Origin: Phytohalomonas tamaricis
GTDB lineage: Bacteria > Pseudomonadota > Gammaproteobacteria > Pseudomonadales > Halomonadaceae
NCBI RefSeq assembly: GCF_003012345.1
Contig: NZ_PVRV01000019.1
Span: 496,001-560,000 of the forward strand
Direction: 5' to 3'
DNA: 64,000 bases
Shown: positions 58,115 to 64,000 of the stretch, one piece after another
Position numbering within the stretch: position 1 is the first letter of the stretch
Layout of the letters: the number at the start of each line of letters is the position of its first letter
Made by a program: the position numbers and the translations under genes
The notes under the pieces: model-generated
The model's input: only the letters and a program-made list of their open reading frames with translations
Database searches by the model: none
What the model was told of the DNA's origin: nothing

Positions 58115-58903
58115 ATGAATCATTTTGAACGCTTTGCAGATGACTTCAGCTTTCGGATCGCCATTTCCGAGCAGGACAGGAACCGAATCTATGCCACGCG
58201 TCACGAGGTCTACTGCCAGGAGTTCAACTATGACATGGGGGAGGACAAGGTTCGCCAGCTTGAAAAAGACATTTATGACGATGCCGCACTGCTTTGCTTT
58301 ATCGAACATAAAAGAAGCGGTATGACGGCAGGGTGCTTACGCCTGCTCATGCCACTCGATGGCCAGCCCGCACCGCTGGGCAAGCTTCAGCTAGAGAACC
58401 ACTTTGGTGCCAGTCTGAATCACCCTCTTCTTCATCCGGCCAAGCTGCCAAGAGATCGCATCTGTGAGCTATCACGCATGGCGATTCCACGTTATTTCCG
58501 CTGTCATGGCAATATGTCTAAAACGGCACTGGATCGCGACGTACTATTATTTTCAGATGATGATGCGCGCTCTTTTCCACTGATCAATCTCGGTCTTTTT
58601 CTTGCTGCCACCGCGCTGGTTGGGCTTGCCGAGCGCTATCACGTCTTCATGTTCATGGTCCCGCAATTCCCCCGTCTGGCCGCACGCTATGGCTTTACAT
58701 TCAGTCGAGTGGGCGAGATGCTTGATTTTCACGGTAGACGTGCCGCCTTTCACATTGATTATCGCCATACCGTTCCCAACATGCATGCGAACTTGAGCAG
58801 GCTTTATCACCACATCCAGCAAGAACTCGCGGCTCAATACGATGACGTCATTGCCAATCCGCCGCTATGGCTCGCCAAGCCCAGCACGCCCTGCCTCATC
58901 TAA
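58115..58903 (+). CDS. LuxI/FeeM-like acyltransferase (PEP-CTERM/exosortase-associated type)
   Basis: 262 residues of the GNAT-like fold shared by autoinducer synthases and N-acyl amino acid synthases. Seen: IYATRHEVYCQEFNY near 25, EKDIYDDAALLCFIEHKRSG near 50, AGCLRLLMPL, and CELSRMAIPRYFR near 115, which corresponds to the conserved E-S-R block of the exosortase-associated acyltransferase group. No exosortase or PEP-CTERM protein is in the window. It may make an acyl-homoserine lactone-like or acyl-amino-acid product from acyl-ACP. AAGGACTC precedes the ATG, and it lies 50 bases after the GGDEF-EAL gene, so it is co-transcribed. Confidence 0.75.
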   Translation: MNHFERFADDFSFRIAISEQDRNRIYATRHEVYCQEFNYDMGEDKVRQLEKDIYDDAALLCFIEHKRSGMTAGCLRLLMPLDGQPAPLGKLQLENHFGASLNHPLLHPAKLPRDRICELSRMAIPRYFRCHGNMSKTALDRDVLLFSDDDARSFPLINLGLFLAATALVGLAERYHVFMFMVPQFPRLAARYGFTFSRVGEMLDFHGRRAAFHIDYRHTVPNMHANLSRLYHHIQQELAAQYDDVIANPPLWLAKPSTPCLI

Positions 58904-58993
58904 CGTGGGATATGTGGTCAGGAACCGATAGCGCATCATCCAAGTGCATTACCGGCTCCTGATTCTTATCAAGGCACAAGCATCGCCAATGTC

Positions 58994-61384
58994 TTAGCGT
59001 CCATCTCCTGAGCTACCACGTGACCATGTCCATTGAGTAATTTGCGGCAGGTCGTCGAAGTGCTCGCGGATGTAGCGGTGATGCTTGTCGAGCAGCGCCT
59101 CCAGATGCGTGACGATACGCGCCCCGCCTTCAAGCTGACCGGGCACGTAGCGCAGCACATCGAGACATAAATGGATACGGCTCATGCGGTTGAGCACCAC
59201 CATGTCGAACGGCGTCGTGGTCGTACCCTCCTCGAGATAGCCGCGCACGTGGAAACGCTCGGTGCTGGGCCGGCCGTGCAACAGCTGATGAATCACGCCG
59301 GGATAGCCATGAAAGGCGAACAGTACCGGCTTGCCTGACGTGAACAGCTCGTTGAAGTGCGCCTCGCTGGCCCCGTGCGGATGGCGATCGGGCGGTGGCA
59401 GCATCATCAGGTCAACAATGTTGACCACGCGCACCTTGAGCGCCGGCAGGAACTCGCGCAGCATGTCGACCGCCGCCAGCGTCTCCTGGGTGGGAATGTC
59501 GCCGGCACACGCCATCACGATATCGGGCTCGCCTTCTTCGTCGTTGCTCGCCCACTGCCACACGCTGCCGCCACGGGCGCAATGTTCCTTGGCCTCGTCG
59601 AGACTCAGGTACTGCAGCTGCGGCTGCTTGTCGATGACGATGGCGTTGAGGTAGTTGAAGCTCCTGAAGCAGTGATCGGCGACCGACAGCAGGCAGTTGG
59701 CGTCGGGAGGCAGATAGATGCGCACCACCTCGGGCTGCTTGGTCAGCAGGTTGTCAATGAAGCCCGGCCCCTGGTGACTGAAACCGTTATGGTCGTTGCG
59801 CCAGCAGGTCGAGGTCAGCAGATAGTTGAGCGATGGGATCGGCTCGCGCCACGGGACGCTGCGTGCATGTTCGAGCCATTTTGCATGCTGGGAGGCCATC
59901 GAGTCGATGATCATGGTGAACGCCTCGTAACTGGCGAACAGACCGTGGCGCCCGGTCAAAATGTAGCCTTCCAGCCAGCCGTGGCAGTTGTGTTCACTGA
60001 GCACCTCCATCACCCGCCCCTGCGGCGAGACGTGCTCGTCTTGCGACTCGATCGCACTGACCAGGCAGCGATCGCTGGCCTCGAATACCGCACCCAAGCG
60101 GTTGGAGTTGGTCTCGTCAGGGCAGAACAGGCGAAAGCTATGCGGGTTGTCGCGGTAGATGTCGCGCAGGAACTCGCCCAGCACCTGAGTCGAGCCGTGG
60201 CGTTCGCGGGCGCGATTGGCGTCGTTCACCTCCAGCGCATAGTCGCCGTAATCGCGCAGTTCAAGCGGCACGCTCAGCCTGCCGCCATTGGCGTGGGGAT
60301 TAGCCCCCATGCGCATTTCGCCTTCAGGCACCAACTCGTTCAGTTCGGCCGCTGGCCGTCCTTCAGCGTCAAATAGCTCCTCAGGGCGGTAGCGCTTGAA
60401 CCACTGTTCGAGCATCTTCAAGTGCTCGGGATTGTCCTTGACGCCTGAAAGTGGCACCTGGTGGGCGCGGAAGCCACCCTCAACCGGCTTGCCGTCGACC
60501 TCGTCGGGCCCAGTCCAACCCTTGGGCGTACGCAGCACGATCATCGGCCATACTGGGCGCTGCGTCAGACCCTGTTCGCGGGCGCTGCGCTGGATGTCGC
60601 GAATCTCGTCAAGCGTCTGTTCCAGCGTCGCCGCCAATGCCTGATGAACCGTCATCGGGTCGTCGCCCTCAACGAAGCGCGGTGCGTAGCCGTGCCCCTC
60701 GAACAGCTTGGTCAGCGCCTCGTCTGATTCTCGTGCCAGCACGGCCGGGCCTGATATTTTATAGCCGTTGAGGTGCAGGATCGGCAGCACCGCGCCGTCG
60801 CGTTCGGGATTGAGGAATTTGATGCCCTTCCACGAGCCTTCAAGCGGCCCGGTCTCGGCTTCGCCGTCACCCACCACGGCGGTAGCGATCAGGTCAGGGT
60901 TATCGAACACCGCCCCGAAGGCGTGCATCAGCACATAGCCGAGTTCACCGCCTTCATGGATTGAGCCCGGCGTCGGCACGCTGACGTGGCTGGGAATGCC
61001 GCCCGGTGTCGAAAACTGCCGAAACAGCCTGAGCATACCAGTCTCGTCGCGGCTGACTTCGGGAAAGTGCTCGCTGTAGCTGCCTTCGAGCCATACGTTG
61101 GAGAGCAACGCCGGGCCACCATGGCCGGGGCCGGTGAGGTAGATCATATTGAGGTTACGGGCCTTGATTAGTCGATTGAGGTGAACATAAATCAGGTTGA
61201 GCCCCGGCGAGGTACCCCAGTGACCAAGCAGACGCGGCTTGATATGCTCCGCCTTGAGCGGCTCACGCATCAAGGGGTTAGCCTGCAGGTAGATTTGTCC
61301 GACTGAAAGATAGTTGGCGGCGCGCCACCAGGCGTCGATGCGCTTAAGCGTCTGTGAATCCAGCAGTTGCAGTGAGTTAGCCAT
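58994..61384 (-). CDS. xfp: Phosphoketolase
   Basis: Thiamine-diphosphate enzyme that splits xylulose 5-phosphate (and often fructose 6-phosphate) with phosphate into acetyl phosphate plus a triose or tetrose phosphate. 796 residues, normal length. Recognised: [18 protein letters not shown] near 55, [22 protein letters not shown] near 84, [18 protein letters not shown] near 169, [17 protein letters not shown], and [16 protein letters not shown]. Transcribed after ackA with a 99-base gap, so acetyl phosphate goes straight to ATP. Confidence 0.95.
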   Translation of the reverse strand: MANSLQLLDSQTLKRIDAWWRAANYLSVGQIYLQANPLMREPLKAEHIKPRLLGHWGTSPGLNLIYVHLNRLIKARNLNMIYLTGPGHGGPALLSNVWLEGSYSEHFPEVSRDETGMLRLFRQFSTPGGIPSHVSVPTPGSIHEGGELGYVLMHAFGAVFDNPDLIATAVVGDGEAETGPLEGSWKGIKFLNPERDGAVLPILHLNGYKISGPAVLARESDEALTKLFEGHGYAPRFVEGDDPMTVHQALAATLEQTLDEIRDIQRSAREQGLTQRPVWPMIVLRTPKGWTGPDEVDGKPVEGGFRAHQVPLSGVKDNPEHLKMLEQWFKRYRPEELFDAEGRPAAELNELVPEGEMRMGANPHANGGRLSVPLELRDYGDYALEVNDANRARERHGSTQVLGEFLRDIYRDNPHSFRLFCPDETNSNRLGAVFEASDRCLVSAIESQDEHVSPQGRVMEVLSEHNCHGWLEGYILTGRHGLFASYEAFTMIIDSMASQHAKWLEHARSVPWREPIPSLNYLLTSTCWRNDHNGFSHQGPGFIDNLLTKQPEVVRIYLPPDANCLLSVADHCFRSFNYLNAIVIDKQPQLQYLSLDEAKEHCARGGSVWQWASNDEEGEPDIVMACAGDIPTQETLAAVDMLREFLPALKVRVVNIVDLMMLPPPDRHPHGASEAHFNELFTSGKPVLFAFHGYPGVIHQLLHGRPSTERFHVRGYLEEGTTTTPFDMVVLNRMSRIHLCLDVLRYVPGQLEGGARIVTHLEALLDKHHRYIREHFDDLPQITQWTWSRGSSGDGR

Positions 61385-61483
61385 GAAGTACCTCGTTGCG
61401 TTATCGAACCTAACACTTGTTCGTCAGCGCCTTACACGGTCAAGTCAGGCTCGGTGCATTTATCCTCGTCTACATATTTCTGT

Positions 61484-62695
61484 CTACATGCGAGCCGCGC
61501 GCCACAGCCGCCAGGTATGCTCGGCGAGCATGCCTTCCTCGTCGGTAGGTATCACCCGCACCTGGACACGACTGCCCTCGCTTGAGATCAGCGCCGGATC
61601 ATTAGCCTGATTAGCGGCGTCATCAAGGCACATCGGAAACAGCGCTGCGAGCTTATTGACGATTGCCCTGCGTATCGGCGCGGCGTGCTCGCCGATCCCG
61701 CCGGTGAACACCACGCCATCAAGGCCGCCGAGCGCGACGGCAAGCGCGCCGAATGCCTGCGCCGCACGATAGACGAAGAAATCAATGGCGCGGCGGGCAC
61801 CCTCCTCGTCGCTGGCGAGTAGTTCCTCCATGTCGCTACTGATACCTGATAATCCCTTGAGCCCCGACTGTTGATAGAGCAGCGCCTGCAGCTCGTCGTC
61901 ACTTAGTTCATGCTGTTGCTGAAGAAAGAGCAGCGCGCCCGGATCGAGTGCGCCACAGCGCGTGCCCATCGGCAGACCATCCAGGGCGGTGAAGCTCATA
62001 GTTGTCTCGACGCTCTTGCAGTTGTCGAGTGCGCACAGGCTGGCGCCATTGCCAAGATGGGCGACGATGACCTTGCCGCGCGCCAGCGCGGGATCGATCT
62101 CGGGCAGCACCTTGGCGATGTATTCGTAGGACAGGCCGTGAAAACCGTAGCGGCGCAAGCCTTGCTGATAGTAGCGATAGGGCAGCCCTGTCAGCTGGGA
62201 CACTTCGGGGCGGTCATGGTGGAAGGCATTATCAAAGCAGGCGACCTGCAAAATATCGGGGGCAATTTTGCTGACCGCGTCGATACCGGCCAGATTGTGC
62301 GGCTGATGCAACGGTGCCAGCGGAATAAGCGCCTCGAGCTGCTCGCGTATCGCGCCGTCGATCGCCACCGGCTCGCTAAATGTCATGCCGCCGTGCACGA
62401 TCCGATGGCCCACCGCCACCGGTGTCATGTCCTCAAGTTCTGCCTTGATGACTTCGCGCACCTTGCCGTAGGCCGCGTGATGATCCGGCACGTCCTGCTC
62501 GGAAAACTCCTCATTGGCGATATTGGTCCCGTCGGCCAGTTGGGCGTTCAGTTCGGGATGACTACCAATACCTTCGAGTTTTCCATGCGCGGCCAGCCGG
62601 GGTGACTCATTATCAGATAGCGTATAGATCGATAGCTTGATACTGGACGACCCTGCGTTGACAACGATGATGACCGGCTTTTCTGATATCGACAT
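61484..62695 (-). CDS. ackA: Acetate kinase
   Basis: Converts acetyl phosphate and ADP to acetate and ATP. 403 residues. VNAGSSSIKLS near 13 is the first ATPase signature; GHRIVHGG near 96, HLGNGASLCAL near 208 and VVFTGGIGEHA near 330 complete it. No pta gene is beside it; pairing with xfp indicates that the substrate comes from phosphoketolase. The leader (62696-62940) contains a hairpin followed by Ts, a possible attenuator. Confidence 0.95.
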   Translation of the reverse strand: MSISEKPVIIVVNAGSSSIKLSIYTLSDNESPRLAAHGKLEGIGSHPELNAQLADGTNIANEEFSEQDVPDHHAAYGKVREVIKAELEDMTPVAVGHRIVHGGMTFSEPVAIDGAIREQLEALIPLAPLHQPHNLAGIDAVSKIAPDILQVACFDNAFHHDRPEVSQLTGLPYRYYQQGLRRYGFHGLSYEYIAKVLPEIDPALARGKVIVAHLGNGASLCALDNCKSVETTMSFTALDGLPMGTRCGALDPGALLFLQQQHELSDDELQALLYQQSGLKGLSGISSDMEELLASDEEGARRAIDFFVYRAAQAFGALAVALGGLDGVVFTGGIGEHAAPIRRAIVNKLAALFPMCLDDAANQANDPALISSEGSRVQVRVIPTDEEGMLAEHTWRLWRAARM

Positions 62696-62726
62696 GACTA
62701 CCCCGCCTGGATCAGAACTGGACTAA

Positions 62727-62750
62727 AAGACTGGCTTCAGGCGCCAGTCT
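62727..62750 (-). promoter_or_regulatory. Attenuator-like hairpin in the ackA leader
   Basis: Minus strand AGACTGGC-GCCTGAA-GCCAGTCT followed by TTTAG, 32 bases before the ackA ATG. Eight-base perfect stem plus Ts, inside a leader of about 250 bases with no other gene. I do not recognise a riboswitch in it. Confidence 0.5.
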
Positions 62751-62964
62751 AGAAGCTGGGATGTAGTGTGCTGGCGAAAAGTCACATTCGGGGTTGCCTT
62801 GGTCCTCACTTCGGCGTGGCAGAGCCCTGTTTAGCTTATTGCCCTCACATACCCAGAATTCCTGACTAGAGTGTAGTGTAGCTGCCTCAATCCGGGCGTG
62901 AGGCGCTTCGACACACATCAGTGATGGTCTGTGCAGGGCTTTCATGTATGTTCAGGAAACCATT

Positions 62965-63435
62965 ATGTCATCATCTAGTACAACGTCCGCCACGTCTGAT
63001 CTTCGTCGTTCTTTAATCGCGGCGGTATTGATCGGTGTGGGCTTCATGGCCGCGCTTGATGAAATCATCTTTCATCAGTTGCTGGCCTGGCACCACTTTG
63101 TCGAGTGGGGTACGCCCGCCTTCGCACTGTTCTCCGACGGTTTGCTCCATTCAGCTGAACTTATCCTGCTAGTATTCGGCTTTTTCATGCTCGCTGATCT
63201 ACGCGCGTGCAAGCTATTTTCATGCGCCTACGGCTGGGCGGGGCTTTTGCTCGGCATGGGGGGATTTCAGCTGTTCGATGGCATTGTCGATCACAAGATT
63301 TTGCGCCTGCACCAGGTCCGTTACGTCGACGATCTCTGGCGTTATGATCTGGGCTGGAATGCTGCAGGGCTGTTCATGCTGGGGATAGGCGTCTGGCTGC
63401 TTCGCCGGGCCAGGTCACGCCATGGCGTTCGTTAG
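62965..63435 (+). CDS. DUF2243 family membrane protein
   Basis: 156 residues, four hydrophobic segments. Start ATG 62965, with AGGAAA eight bases upstream; an ATG seven codons earlier is in frame. Typical family blocks: FMAALDEIIFHQLLAWHHF near 30, LFDGIVDHKILRLHQVRY near 108, YDLGWNAAGLFMLGIGVWLL near 130. The function is unknown; family members usually sit beside CtaG-type genes, as here, so a link to cytochrome oxidase assembly is inferred. Confidence 0.88.
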   Translation: MSSSSTTSATSDLRRSLIAAVLIGVGFMAALDEIIFHQLLAWHHFVEWGTPAFALFSDGLLHSAELILLVFGFFMLADLRACKLFSCAYGWAGLLLGMGGFQLFDGIVDHKILRLHQVRYVDDLWRYDLGWNAAGLFMLGIGVWLLRRARSRHGVR

Positions 63436-64000
63436 CACCATGCTGATTTCCGATACCTTATCGCCAAGTGTCGGCACCGGGGGTGTCTTTATAATACTTA
63501 TCGCCTTACTGGCGTTGTACTTGCAGGCGCATTACCGGTTTCGCCGTGTTCTTTCGCCCTGGCGACCTCTGAGCTTTACATTGGGCATTGCCCTGCTCTT
63601 CATAGCGTTCTCGCCACCGCTTATGGTCTTCGCCCATCATGATTTACGCGGCCACATGCTTCAGCATTTGCTGCTCGGCATGTTTGCCCCGCTGGGATTG
63701 ATTCTTGGCGCTCCAGGCACGCTCTTGCTGCGTAGCGTACCTGTCAGCATGGCACGGCGTCTCGTCGCGCTGTTGGCGACCCGGCCGGTACGCATCCTGA
63801 TCCACCCCGTGAGCGCGGCGCTGCTCGATATCGGGGGCATGTATGTGCTTTATCTCACTCCCCTTTATGCACTGAGCATGACCAACCCCGTGATTCATGG
63901 GTTACTGCACGTGCATTTTATTCTTTCCGGCTGTCTGTTTACCTGGGCGATTGCCGGCCCCGATCCTGCGCCACATCGACCCACGCTGAAGCTGCGTCTA
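63422..64000 (+). CDS. Cytochrome c oxidase assembly protein, CtaG (caa3) family, 3' end outside window
   Basis: 193 codons from ATG 63422 with no stop before the edge. Translated by me: several membrane segments, LQAHYRFRRVLSPWRPL near 37, FSPPLMVFAHHDLRGHMLQH near 66, HLLLGMFAPLGLILGAP, and PVIHGLLHVHFILSGCLFTWAIAGPDP near 160. These are characteristic histidine-rich helices of caa3-type CtaG. The start overlaps the DUF2243 stop by 14 bases, so the pair is coupled. Confidence 0.88.
   Translation, partial: MAFVSTMLISDTLSPSVGTGGVFIILIALLALYLQAHYRFRRVLSPWRPLSFTLGIALLFIAFSPPLMVFAHHDLRGHMLQHLLLGMFAPLGLILGAPGTLLLRSVPVSMARRLVALLATRPVRILIHPVSAALLDIGGMYVLYLTPLYALSMTNPVIHGLLHVHFILSGCLFTWAIAGPDPAPHRPTLKLRL

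Noticed and set aside
58906-58993. Terminator after the acyltransferase gene
   Set aside because: CAGGA-CCG arms with a mismatch are visible, but without T run on either strand; too weak to call.

Overview
The window is a chromosomal segment of a gammaproteobacterium. The best fit is the Halomonadaceae or a close relative of Pseudomonas. This is inferred from protein resemblance, moderately high GC, ubiK next to yifB and glnK-amtB, the fpr-finR pair, and small RNAs of PrrF type. I saw no rRNA, tRNA, CRISPR array, insertion sequence or prophage. Almost everything is ordinary metabolism, transport and signalling. The interest lies mainly in the non-coding parts and in one accessory signalling cluster.

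Layout. 1-5.9 kb: the 5' part of fermentative D-lactate dehydrogenase; then a three-gene operon for a periplasmic molybdenum hydroxylase (Tat-exported large subunit, 2Fe-2S subunit, triheme cytochrome c), flanked by three related small-RNA genes, two of them behind Fur-type promoters. 5.9-11.8 kb: thiS-thiG-trmB; two tandem alanine/glycine:cation symporters with a duplication scar between them; a DUF423 gene. 11.8-20.3 kb: a glycolate/lactate operon (permease, glcD, glcE, glcF, glcG, glcB). 20.5-30.8 kb: thioesterase, hydrolase, lipoprotein, HisC-like aminotransferase, TDT transporter with a divergent LysR gene, XRE-cupin regulator divergent from a BenE transporter with two palindromic operators, an orphan LPS-kinase-like protein and a cation exchanger. 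30.8-36.2 kb: yifB, ubiK, glnK-amtB-glnK2 with a sigma-54 promoter and an NtrC-type site, azoR. 36.3-43.9 kb: fpr and finR, two chemoreceptors, a small membrane protein, a RidA protein. 43.9-48.4 kb: the aapJQMP amino-acid ABC operon, also with sigma-54/NtrC-type sites. 48.5-53 kb: speE, a VanZ-like protein, a DCC protein, hemE, ribA, a hemolysin III family protein. 53.5-58.9 kb: a four-gene cluster of PstS-like periplasmic protein, outer-membrane barrel, GGDEF-EAL protein and LuxI/FeeM-like acyltransferase. 59-64 kb: ackA-xfp (phosphoketolase pathway), DUF2243 and the start of a CtaG-type oxidase assembly gene.

How parts work together. Nitrogen control (NtrC and sigma-54) appears to link ammonium uptake with amino-acid uptake. 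Iron control (Fur and PrrF-like RNAs) surrounds a redox enzyme that needs much iron. The glc operon would take up glycolate or lactate, oxidise it to glyoxylate or pyruvate, and condense glyoxylate with acetyl-CoA to malate. The 53-59 kb cluster looks like an envelope-sensing c-di-GMP module with an acyl-signal or acyl-amino-acid synthase, and is the best candidate here for an undescribed system.
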